Assembly (NCBI GenBank): GCA_964499485.1
Contig: CAZCLF010000019.1
Coordinates: forward strand, 1 to 44,267
Reading direction: 5' to 3'
DNA length: 44,267 bases
From: Ga0074130 sp964499485
GTDB taxonomy: Bacteria > Pseudomonadota > Gammaproteobacteria > Burkholderiales > Rhodocyclaceae
The translations under genes and the position numbers were made by a program. The notes under the pieces are model-generated. The model made no database searches, had not been told where the DNA came from, and worked only from the letters and a program-made list of their open reading frames with translations. This document shows, in pieces, positions 25,289 through 32,629 of the stretch; the first letter of the stretch is position 1, and each line of letters begins with the position of its first letter.

Positions 25289-28200
25289 GATGAATACCAC
25301 GATGAGTGCGGCACCAATGCCGCCGAGCCGCGAATTTTATCACTGGGGCCGCGTACCTGCCCTCGCGGCGGCTTTTACTTCTGCATTTGTCTCAGCACTG
25401 GCGGTTTCCGCTTTACTTACCCTTGCTATCAGTATGGGTTTGGTGCTTCCCGCCCATGCGGCACCCACAGACATCACGAGCAAGCCGCCCCCACGCACCA
25501 TTGATGATCTGACTAAACTCCTCGACCATTACAAGCCAGACCCAACAGCAGCAGCAAATGCACGTGCCGACGCTGATCAACCGGAGCCGCAAGGCGGGGA
25601 TGCCGCCTCCTTGTTTGCTTTCTATCTGCAACGCGGTCAGGCGGCGGCCAATATCGGCCGCGTTAATCAACAGGTGCAGGACTTCCGCAAAGCGTCAGAC
25701 AATGCGCGCGGCAATTCCAAGGAGGAAATTCAGGCCTTCCGTGACCTCGCTACCGCTGAGGTCATTGGTGGTAACTTGCTGCGCGCAATTCAAGCCGCAG
25801 AAGCGGCAGTTCAACGGACTGATCGCAGCAACAAAGGCCAAGCGCTCGGCACCTATCAACAGCTTGCCCAGTTGTATGTGCTGGTCGGCGACTTTGAAAA
25901 GGCCGAGCAGGCACTGCGCGAAGCTGAAGCAACTTTTACCGCCCTGAAAAGCAGCCGCAATTGGAGTTATTACGGTGACAATTGGACGGCCAACTTGGAG
26001 CGCGCACGCGGCGAGCTATTCCGTGCTTCCGGGCGAATGGTCGAAGCGGAGGGTTCCTATCGCAAAGGCCTGCGCGCGCTGGACTCCTATATCGCGGCAT
26101 TACGTGGTGGGATGCAACCGCCCAACTACAGCCCCTATGATTTAGTGCGTGCAACACGTTTTCGTGAAGTGCTGATTCGAAATGTGGCGCAAGCGCTCAT
26201 GGGGCAAGGCAAGTTTATTGATGCCGAAGTGCAACTACGTCAAGCCCTGCGCTCTGCCCTTGAACGCGTTGGTCGTTATGCGCCAGATACTGGCACCACA
26301 CTGATGCAGCTCTCCAACTGCCTGAGTGAGCAAGGTCGGTTTGCGGATGCCACGCGCATGGCGGAAGAAGCCGTGCGCTCATTCGAGTTCGCGGGGGCGA
26401 CGCCAGAATCGCTATTCCTTGCCAATTCACGCCGTGCGCTAGGTTCCTCTTACGTATCGCAAGGACGCTACAGCGATGCTGTTGTGGTGTTTGAACAAAT
26501 GCGTGCTGGCTTGAATGGCGATGCCACGCTCGCGCGTAAGGTCGGCAGTGGTGATCTCGATTGGGTACTTGCCCTGCTACGCACCGGTAAAGCAGGAAGT
26601 GCTGAAGAAATGGCGCGCAACATGCTGGATAAAGCACAGCAAAAACAAGTATCCGGCACGCGCCTAGCGGAACTACGTGCATTTCACGCGATGACGCTTG
26701 CCGCCACCGGCCAGCGCGAAGCAGCCTTGGCTGCCTTCAAACAATCCATTCCCAAGCTGGTCGAAACCCATCGGAATGATGGTGAAGCGGGCACGGGTAG
26801 CGTGAAGCGCCAGCAGCGCATGATTGCTGCCATTGAGAGCTATCTCAAGCTGCTCTATGAGAACACGCGCGATAAACCGGACACGCTCCAGCAAGCGGCG
26901 AGTGAATCTTTCACCTTGGCCGATATCGCACGCGGCAGTGCTGTACAGCAAGCCCTCACCGCCAGCGCCGCACGCGCCAGTATCAGCGACCCAGCCCTGG
27001 CCGAGCTAGCACGCAAAGAACAGGATGCGCAACGTCGCATTGGCGCACTCGGCGATATCCTCACCCAACTCCTTGCAGCGCCACCAGAACAGCAACTGCC
27101 GCAAGTGCAAGCCAAGATGCGTGAAGATTTGGACGCGATCAAGGCAGAGCGAAGCAAGCTAAAAAAGGAAATCGAACAGCGATTCCCCGAATATGCTGAG
27201 TTGGTCGATCCCAAGCCTGCAACACTGGCACAAGCCCAGAAACTGCTGAAAGCCGGCGAATCATTGGTTGCTTGGTATTTCGGTGAAGAAGGTGGCTGGG
27301 TATGGGCAACCAATCCGCGCGGGAGCATCGGCTTCAGTGCTGTGCCCTACAACCGAAAGCAAATTGCGGAACGCGTGCAGGCATTGCGTAAATCGCTCGA
27401 TCCGGGTGTTGCCAGCATTGACGACATTCCTGCCTTCGATGTTGCGCAGGCGCATCAACTGTTCACAGGGCTGTTACAGCCCGTTGAAAGCGAGTGGCTG
27501 GACGCACAAAACCTACTTGCCATTCCGCATGCTGAATTGGGTCAATTGCCACTGGCCCTGTTACCCACGGCCTCTGTCGCTCAGCCAGGGAAAACAGCAA
27601 CGCCCTTTAGCGACTATCGCACAGTTCCTTGGCTGGCCCGCAAGCTTGCCGTGACGCAACTCCCTTCTGTCACGGCACTGGCCAGCTTACGTCGCCTGCC
27701 TTCACCGCGGCAAGATCGACAAGCCTTTATCGGCTTTGGTGACCCCCTGTTCAGTGCAGAGCAAGCAAAGCAGGTCATGAAAGTTGCACAAGCAGAAGCT
27801 GGTCTTGCCACGCGTGGGAGTGGCAAGCTGAGGCTACGCAATGTGCCGCAGACCAGTGGCGTGAGCTCTGCCGAGTTGTCCCTACTGCCCCGCTTGCCGG
27901 ATACGAATCAGGAAATACGTGAGATTGCGGATGTACTGAAAGCGGATGTGGAACGCGATGTGTATCTGCAGAAACGGGCGACGGTACATACCGTGCTGAA
28001 TACCGATCTGTCGAATCGCCGCGTCGTGATGTTTGCTACCCACGGGCTAGTCCCGGGCGAGCTCGATGGTCTGCTGCAACCTGCCTTGGCACTCACCTCG
28101 CCCGAGGTTGCAGATCCTGACAGCGATGGCCTACTGACCATGGATCGTATCCTGACCTTAAAGCTCAATGCCGACTGGGTTGTCCTCTCCGCCTGTAACA

Positions 28201-28505
28201 CTGCGGCCGGTGACAGCAATGGGTCGGAAGCAGTATCAGGACTGGGACGTGCATTTTTCTACACCGGCGCACGTGCACTGCTTGTATCCAACTGGCCTGT
28301 GGAAACCGTGGCTGCACGCAAGTTGATGACAGATTTATTCCGTCGTCAGGTGAATGCAAGCAGTTTGGGTAAAGCTGAGGCCCTGCGCCAATCCATGCTG
28401 GGATTGATTGATGGTCCGGGTGCACAGGATGCCAAAACTGGTCGTGTCAGCTTTTCTTATGCACATCCGTTATTTTGGGCACCATTCGTCGTTGTCGGCG
28501 ATTGA
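25287..28505 (+). CDS. Exported TPR-CHAT (caspase-like) protein
   Basis: This 1072-residue protein has a basic N-terminus and a long hydrophobic segment (about residues 24-56) ending in AHA, read as a signal peptide or anchor with possible cleavage after residue 58. Degenerate tetratricopeptide repeats span about 90-540, and a charged helical region about 560-660. A C-terminal CHAT domain covers about 690-1072. The caspase-type dyad is intact: His919 in FATHG and Cys970 in LSACNTA, and the end HPLFWAPFVVVGD is typical of CHAT domains. Proteolysis is inferred from family; the substrate is unknown. GGGAG lies 8 bases before ATG 25287; ATG 25290 and 25302 are alternatives. The promoter must lie within the 5' end of nadA. 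Two proteins encoded immediately downstream probably act with it. Confidence 0.85.
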   Translation: MMNTTMSAAPMPPSREFYHWGRVPALAAAFTSAFVSALAVSALLTLAISMGLVLPAHAAPTDITSKPPPRTIDDLTKLLDHYKPDPTAAANARADADQPEPQGGDAASLFAFYLQRGQAAANIGRVNQQVQDFRKASDNARGNSKEEIQAFRDLATAEVIGGNLLRAIQAAEAAVQRTDRSNKGQALGTYQQLAQLYVLVGDFEKAEQALREAEATFTALKSSRNWSYYGDNWTANLERARGELFRASGRMVEAEGSYRKGLRALDSYIAALRGGMQPPNYSPYDLVRATRFREVLIRNVAQALMGQGKFIDAEVQLRQALRSALERVGRYAPDTGTTLMQLSNCLSEQGRFADATRMAEEAVRSFEFAGATPESLFLANSRRALGSSYVSQGRYSDAVVVFEQMRAGLNGDATLARKVGSGDLDWVLALLRTGKAGSAEEMARNMLDKAQQKQVSGTRLAELRAFHAMTLAATGQREAALAAFKQSIPKLVETHRNDGEAGTGSVKRQQRMIAAIESYLKLLYENTRDKPDTLQQAASESFTLADIARGSAVQQALTASAARASISDPALAELARKEQDAQRRIGALGDILTQLLAAPPEQQLPQVQAKMREDLDAIKAERSKLKKEIEQRFPEYAELVDPKPATLAQAQKLLKAGESLVAWYFGEEGGWVWATNPRGSIGFSAVPYNRKQIAERVQALRKSLDPGVASIDDIPAFDVAQAHQLFTGLLQPVESEWLDAQNLLAIPHAELGQLPLALLPTASVAQPGKTATPFSDYRTVPWLARKLAVTQLPSVTALASLRRLPSPRQDRQAFIGFGDPLFSAEQAKQVMKVAQAEAGLATRGSGKLRLRNVPQTSGVSSAELSLLPRLPDTNQEIREIADVLKADVERDVYLQKRATVHTVLNTDLSNRRVVMFATHGLVPGELDGLLQPALALTSPEVADPDSDGLLTMDRILTLKLNADWVVLSACNTAAGDSNGSEAVSGLGRAFFYTGARALLVSNWPVETVAARKLMTDLFRRQVNASSLGKAEALRQSMLGLIDGPGAQDAKTGRVSFSYAHPLFWAPFVVVGD

Positions 28506-28534
28506 TGTTCAACATCACAAGGGAGACTAACAAC

Positions 28535-28981
28535 ATGAAAAAATACATTACACACTCGCTGCTGCTTGCCACCTTGATGCTCGCCATTACTGGTGCTGCG
28601 CAGGCAGTGACCTTGATCAAGGACACCGAAGCCAAGCTGCCCGCTGCGAGCGGTAGCCTTGCGACGCGTGGCATTACCCGCGGCCCTGCCATCAAACAAG
28701 TGAGTCCAACACCGGAAGAAGTGATCAAGTCGCCACTTAATCTTAAGGTGTCATTCGAAGCGCGCGGTGGCGCAAAGATTGACCCCACCAGCCTGAAGGC
28801 GGTGTATCTCAAGTCACCCAGTGTTGACCTCACCGAACGCCTGAAACCGGCCATCACTGCGAACGGCATTGAGCTGACGGGTGCAGAAGTGCCCGTAGGT
28901 GAGCATCAAATCAACATTTCCATCACCGACAGTGAAGGCCGTCAATCCAGCAGCGTCATCACTCTGAAAGTCAGCAAGTAA
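28535..28981 (+). CDS. Small secreted beta-rich protein, Ig-like
   Basis: The 148-residue protein has a clear signal peptide with likely cleavage after AQA at residue 24. A short linker is followed by about 100 residues that alternate like a beta-sandwich (for example LNLKVSFEARGG and EHQINISITDSEGR), suggesting a single Ig-like domain in the periplasm. I do not recognise a named family. AAGGGAG precedes the ATG, 29 bases after the CHAT gene. Its stop overlaps the next start (TAATG), so the three genes form one unit. It might be a substrate, inhibitor or binding partner of the CHAT protein; this is inference from position and compartment. Confidence 0.8.
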   Translation: MKKYITHSLLLATLMLAITGAAQAVTLIKDTEAKLPAASGSLATRGITRGPAIKQVSPTPEEVIKSPLNLKVSFEARGGAKIDPTSLKAVYLKSPSVDLTERLKPAITANGIELTGAEVPVGEHQINISITDSEGRQSSSVITLKVSK

Positions 28982-29778
28982 TGGAGTGTCCGTACTGCGT
29001 CAGCGAGATTGACGACAAAGCTCACGTTTGCCCTCAGTGTTCACGCGATCTCTACCTTCTCAAGCCGCTACTTGAGAAGGTAGCCGCGTTTGAAGCTGGT
29101 GTGGCAACAGCCGCGACTGCAGAGAGCGATGCGAATATCGCCGAGCTGCAAGCGCGCATCGCAACACTGGAAGCGCAACTGGCGGCCGCGGGTGGTGCCA
29201 TCAGTGTCGAGGTTGCCCCCCCTGTCAGCAAGGCTCGTCAATTCATCCTGTTTTGGTTGCCGCCGCTCGTCTTGTTGCTGGTCGCTCATGCCCTGCTGGT
29301 GGTCGTCTATGACACCAATACGCTCTACCTACGCGTTGCATCATTGCTAATCCCGCTACCGTTTGGCTATGCGCTCATGCGGCGCAACACCCAAGGCTTT
29401 ACAACGTGGCTGCTGGCCGGCTTTGCCATGGCGCTACTCGCCGTGCTGGGGATGAGTTATGTGATCAGCCGTGTGGATATGGTGCCCGCCTTACCGGCGA
29501 GTGCCCAAGAATGGCGAGAGTTTGCGGAGTATGCCGCGAGCATTGGGTTCAGCTATGCCACTGGTTTGCTCATGGGGTGTATGACGTACCAGCGCCATCA
29601 TCGTCAGAGCGAAGGCTTTGTCGTCAGCGCCGTCAAAGCCTTCAGCAAGGGTAAGGCAAACGTTGAGCGTGTCCACGCCCTCGCCAAGCGTCTCAACGAC
29701 ATTGGTGGGTCAATCGTAGCCGCGGGCACGACGGCCATTTCGATCTACACGGGCCTAAAGGACTTCCTCGGTAACTGA
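28981..29778 (+). CDS. Zinc-ribbon membrane protein of unknown function
   Basis: The 265-residue protein begins with a zinc ribbon (Cys3, Cys6, Cys17, Cys20). A coiled-coil segment lies at about 48-72, followed by four probable transmembrane helices at about 88-110, 114-133, 141-164 and 185-203. A basic amphipathic tail completes it. The ribbon is probably cytoplasmic, with the membrane part linking it to the periplasm, where the two upstream products are expected. Translation starts within the stop codon of the preceding gene. A perfect 13-bp inverted repeat lies within codons 24-35. No family is recognised beyond the generic zinc ribbon. Confidence 0.82.
   Translation: MECPYCVSEIDDKAHVCPQCSRDLYLLKPLLEKVAAFEAGVATAATAESDANIAELQARIATLEAQLAAAGGAISVEVAPPVSKARQFILFWLPPLVLLLVAHALLVVVYDTNTLYLRVASLLIPLPFGYALMRRNTQGFTTWLLAGFAMALLAVLGMSYVISRVDMVPALPASAQEWREFAEYAASIGFSYATGLLMGCMTYQRHHRQSEGFVVSAVKAFSKGKANVERVHALAKRLNDIGGSIVAAGTTAISIYTGLKDFLGN
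29052..29083 (+). other. Perfect 13-bp intragenic hairpin
   Basis: CTACCTTCTCAAG (29052-29064) and CTTGAGAAGGTAG (29071-29083) flank a 6-base loop inside the coding region for the zinc-ribbon protein. Such a long perfect stem within an ORF is unusual and could slow translation or serve as an RNA processing or protein-binding site. Confidence 0.7.
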
Positions 29779-29784
29779 GCCGTC

Positions 29785-30237
29785 TTAGCCCTGCACCCAC
29801 GGTAGGCCTGCTGCGCGCCAACCGTTCACTGAACTACGGTGATTGTTGGCATCCTTGTCGCCCTCAAAGCCTTCGAGCACGTTGTAGCTGCTGTGATAGC
29901 CGGCTTCGTTGGCGGCTTTCGCGGCAGCACTCGAACGAGCACCACTGCGGCACATGAACAGCACAATGCCCTCCGCCGGAACCGTTTGCTTCAGCTGATC
30001 AATGAAATGTGCGTTGGGCTGACTGCCTGGATAGGTCAACCACTCAATCTCCACCGCATTCGGCACACGCCCTACCCAGTCCCATTCGGCCTTGGTACGG
30101 ACGTCCACCAGACGCGCACCGGGTGACTGCTGCAACACCTCCCAGGCTTCTTGTGGCGTAAAGGCACCGGCATACGGCAGCTGCAGCTCTTTGGCACGCG
30201 TTTGGGCCAGCTTTAGCAATTCGGTCATGCGCCCCAT
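29785..30237 (-). CDS. Single-domain rhodanese-like sulfurtransferase
   Basis: This 150-residue cytoplasmic protein has one rhodanese domain at about residues 25-148. The active-site loop is CRSGARS with nucleophile Cys96, typical of thiosulfate or persulfide transferases. The N-terminal 25 residues form a helix common in proteobacterial relatives. AAGGAG lies about 8 bases upstream of ATG 30237. It is convergent with the zinc-ribbon gene (6-base gap) and divergent from glnA. Its sulfur donor and acceptor are unknown. Confidence 0.92.
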   Translation of the reverse strand: MGRMTELLKLAQTRAKELQLPYAGAFTPQEAWEVLQQSPGARLVDVRTKAEWDWVGRVPNAVEIEWLTYPGSQPNAHFIDQLKQTVPAEGIVLFMCRSGARSSAAAKAANEAGYHSSYNVLEGFEGDKDANNHRSSVNGWRAAGLPWVQG

Positions 30238-30414
30238 CTGATTGACTCCTTGTTCTGACTTAAAGCTCGTATGAGCCTAAGAAAAGTGACTCCGGCTGTG
30301 AGTATAGGTGAAACCCAACCGCGCCCACATGCAGGGCGAAGCACAAGCAGCTAGCATAGGACTAGCCCTACTCGCCTTGCATGCACCATCAAAACCGCAA
30401 CCATTAGCAGCTTA

Positions 30415-30461
30415 TGCACCAAACAAGCGCATAAGTCGCTACGCTGCACCACATAAGTGCA
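30415..30461 (+). promoter_or_regulatory. Two NtrC-like sites upstream of glnA
   Basis: TGCACC-ACATA-AGTGCA at 30445-30461 matches the NtrC consensus at 11 of 12 positions, and TGCACC-AAACA-AGCGCA at 30415-30431 at 9 of 12. They are 30 bases apart, about three helical turns, at roughly -141 and -111 from the predicted start, close to the arrangement at E. coli glnA. A third half-site TGCACC occurs at 30382-30387. Confidence 0.75.
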
Positions 30462-30537
30462 TTTACCGTTTTGGCACAAGGAGCGTGCCTCCTTTATGGC
30501 ACAATAGTTTACTGGCAGTTACCCGCGCCACGAACAA

Positions 30538-30553
30538 TGGCACGCAACCTGCT
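30538..30553 (+). promoter_or_regulatory. Predicted sigma-54 promoter of glnA
   Basis: TGGCACGCAACCTGCT has a perfect TGGCACG -24 element and a CTGC -12 element (consensus TTGC), with GG and GC exactly 10 bases apart. Transcription would start near 30564, about 60 bases before the glnA ATG. The 386-base gap 30238-30623 otherwise holds the NtrC sites and no gene. Confidence 0.8.
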
Positions 30554-30623
30554 AGACCGGTTACGTTAGCCCATTTCGCAAGAAATACACTGTTTAGAGA
30601 CACCTGTTCAGGAGATCACCTCA

Positions 30624-32039
30624 ATGTCATTGACGCCCCAAGACGTACTCAAGCTGGTGAAAGACAAGGAAGTTAAGTTTGTTGACTTCCGCTTTACCGA
30701 TACCCGTGGCAAGGAACAGCACGTTGGCGTGCCTGTTAGCGCCTTTGACATCAGCAAGTTTGAAGATGGCCACGCCTTCGACGGCTCCTCTATCGCCGGC
30801 TGGAAGGGCATTCAAGCCTCCGACATGCTGCTGGTTCCAGATGCTGCTACTGCCTACATCGACCCCTTCTTTGAGCAAACCACCCTGGTACTGACCTGTG
30901 ACGTGGTTGAGCCATCCGACGGCAAGGGCTACGACCGCGATCCGCGTTCGATCGCCAAGCGCGGCGAGGCTTATCTGAAGGCTTCCGGCCTGGGTGACAC
31001 CGCCTTCTTCGGCCCCGAACCCGAATTCTTCATCTTCGACTCCGTTGAGTGGAAGACCGACATGTCCGGCACCTTCGTCAAGATTCACGCTGAAGAAGCT
31101 GCTTGGGCCTCCGACGCCAAGATCGAAGGCGGTAACACCGGTCACCGTCCAGCCGTCAAGGGTGGTTACTTCCCAGTCCCACCGGTTGACTCGTCGAACG
31201 ACATCCGCGCTGAAATGGTGACCCTGCTGGAAGCCATCGGCATCCCGGTTGAAGTGCATCACCACGAAGTAGCAACCGCTGGTCAGAACGAAATCGGTAC
31301 CAAGTTCAACACCCTGGTTCGCCGCGCTGACTGGACTCAGAACCTGAAGTACATCGTTCACAACGTTGCTCACCAATACGGCAAGACAGCTACCTTCATG
31401 CCTAAGCCTATCGTTGGTGACAACGGTTCCGGCATGCACGTGCACCAGTCGATCTGGAAGGACGGCAAGAACCTGTTCGCAGGCAACGGCTACGCCGGTC
31501 TGTCCGAGTTCGCGCTGTACTACATCGGCGGCATCATCAAGCACGCCAAGGCACTGAACGCCATCACCAACCCAGGCACCAACTCGTACAAGCGTCTGGT
31601 TCCGCACTACGAAGCGCCGGTTAAGTTGGCCTACTCGGCTCGCAACCGTTCGGCATCGATCCGTATCCCGTTCGTAGCTTCGGACAAGGGTCGCCGTATC
31701 GAAGCCCGCTTCCCAGATCCACTGGCCAATCCATACCTCGCCTTCACCGCACTGATGATGGCTGGTCTGGACGGCGTACAGAACAAGATTCACCCAGGCG
31801 ATCCAGCCGACAAGAACCTGTACGACCTGCCGCCTGAAGAAGACAAGCTGATCCCAACCGTGTGCGCCTCGCTCGACGAAGCGCTGGCCGCACTGGACGC
31901 AGATCGCGAGTTCTTGACCCGTGGTGGTGTATTCAGCAACGAGTGGATTGACTCCTACATCGAACTGAAGATGGAAGAAGTTAACAAGCTGCGCATGACC
32001 ACTCACCCGGTCGAATTCGACATGTACTACAGCCTCTAA
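30624..32039 (+). CDS. glnA: Glutamine synthetase, type I
   Basis: GlnA makes glutamine from glutamate, ammonia and ATP as a cytoplasmic dodecamer and is the main entry point for ammonium under nitrogen limitation. The 471 residues match GSI-beta. Visible motifs include FDGSSIAGWKG near residue 50, GPEPEFFIFD near 130, KPIVGDNGSGMHVHQS near 260, and the adenylylation site Tyr400 in NLYDLPPEE, so control by GlnE is expected. AGGAG stands 9 bases before the ATG. It is the first gene of a glnA-secreted protein-ntrB-ntrC block, with a terminator directly behind it. Confidence 0.98.
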   Translation: MSLTPQDVLKLVKDKEVKFVDFRFTDTRGKEQHVGVPVSAFDISKFEDGHAFDGSSIAGWKGIQASDMLLVPDAATAYIDPFFEQTTLVLTCDVVEPSDGKGYDRDPRSIAKRGEAYLKASGLGDTAFFGPEPEFFIFDSVEWKTDMSGTFVKIHAEEAAWASDAKIEGGNTGHRPAVKGGYFPVPPVDSSNDIRAEMVTLLEAIGIPVEVHHHEVATAGQNEIGTKFNTLVRRADWTQNLKYIVHNVAHQYGKTATFMPKPIVGDNGSGMHVHQSIWKDGKNLFAGNGYAGLSEFALYYIGGIIKHAKALNAITNPGTNSYKRLVPHYEAPVKLAYSARNRSASIRIPFVASDKGRRIEARFPDPLANPYLAFTALMMAGLDGVQNKIHPGDPADKNLYDLPPEEDKLIPTVCASLDEALAALDADREFLTRGGVFSNEWIDSYIELKMEEVNKLRMTTHPVEFDMYYSL

Positions 32040-32061
32040 GCTGAGTCGATTTATGCAGGAC

Positions 32062-32087
32062 AAAACGGGGCTTCGGCCCCGTTTTTA
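32062..32087 (+). terminator. Intrinsic terminator after glnA
   Basis: AAAACGGGGC-TTCG-GCCCCGTTTTT is a strong stem with a stable tetraloop and T-run. It would make ntrBC expression depend on partial readthrough or its own promoter, as in enteric bacteria. Confidence 0.92.
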
Positions 32088-32206
32088 TTGGCGCGTTCTC
32101 TAATCTTCCGAACAACCTTGTAGCGAAAGGTAAATTCGTTTTGCGGAGTGCCGACAGCAGCCTCACTATGCAATACACTGTGACCCTCTTCATGCCTGCT
32201 TTTGCG

Positions 32207-32617
32207 ATGAAAACTGCACTTCTCCTGATGCTTGGTGCGCTTTCCGGCTCAGCCATGGCTGATACGCTCTACAAGTGCACCGACAAGACTTCGGATTCAG
32301 TCCTATTCACCAACCAGCGCGTCGCCAACAAGCAATGCTCGGTGCTCTCGCGCATTGAGGGTGGCGGTGGTAGTGGCAGCACTACCAACAGTACGCGACC
32401 ACGCGCATCCAGCAATCCAACCCCAAGCGACTTCCCTCGTGTCAGCAGTGACATGCAGAAAGAACGTGATGGCGGTCGACGCACCATTCTGGAACAGGAG
32501 TTGGCGAATGAGCAGCGCAATCTTGAGGAGGCAAAAAAAGGGAATAACAGCAACAAAGCTCAACTGCATGAGCGCAATATCGCTGCCCTGCAGAAAGAGC
32601 TCGCCAATCTCAAATAA
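32207..32617 (+). CDS. Small secreted DUF4124-like protein between glnA and ntrB
   Basis: The 136-residue protein has a signal peptide with likely cleavage after AMA (residue 18), followed by a short DUF4124-like segment beginning DTLYKCTDK. A Gly/Ser/Thr-rich linker and a charged C-terminal coiled coil (about 80-134) complete it. I chose ATG 32207 because it gives a compact signal peptide; ATG 32168 and 32192 are also in frame, and no ribosome binding site clearly decides. It ends 12 bases before ntrB. Function is unknown; the position between glnA and ntrB suggests shared expression, but no nitrogen role can be read from the sequence. Confidence 0.72.
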   Translation: MKTALLLMLGALSGSAMADTLYKCTDKTSDSVLFTNQRVANKQCSVLSRIEGGGGSGSTTNSTRPRASSNPTPSDFPRVSSDMQKERDGGRRTILEQELANEQRNLEEAKKGNNSNKAQLHERNIAALQKELANLK

Positions 32618-32629
32618 TTCGAGGCTGTC

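Noticed and set aside
25287..28505. CHAT-TPR protein as part of a type III-E CRISPR or gasdermin system
   Set aside because: No cas gene, repeat array or gasdermin-like ORF lies nearby, and the protein appears exported.
30497..30512. TGGCACAATAGTTTAC as the glnA sigma-54 promoter
   Set aside because: The -12 position reads TA instead of GC; the TGGCACG-N4-CTGC site at 30538 fits better and is placed correctly relative to the NtrC sites.
30627..32063. 478-codon open frame on the minus strand opposite glnA
   Set aside because: It mirrors glnA codons almost end to end; the translated sequence has no family features, and glnA is certain. Long antisense frames are common in GC-rich, codon-biased genes.
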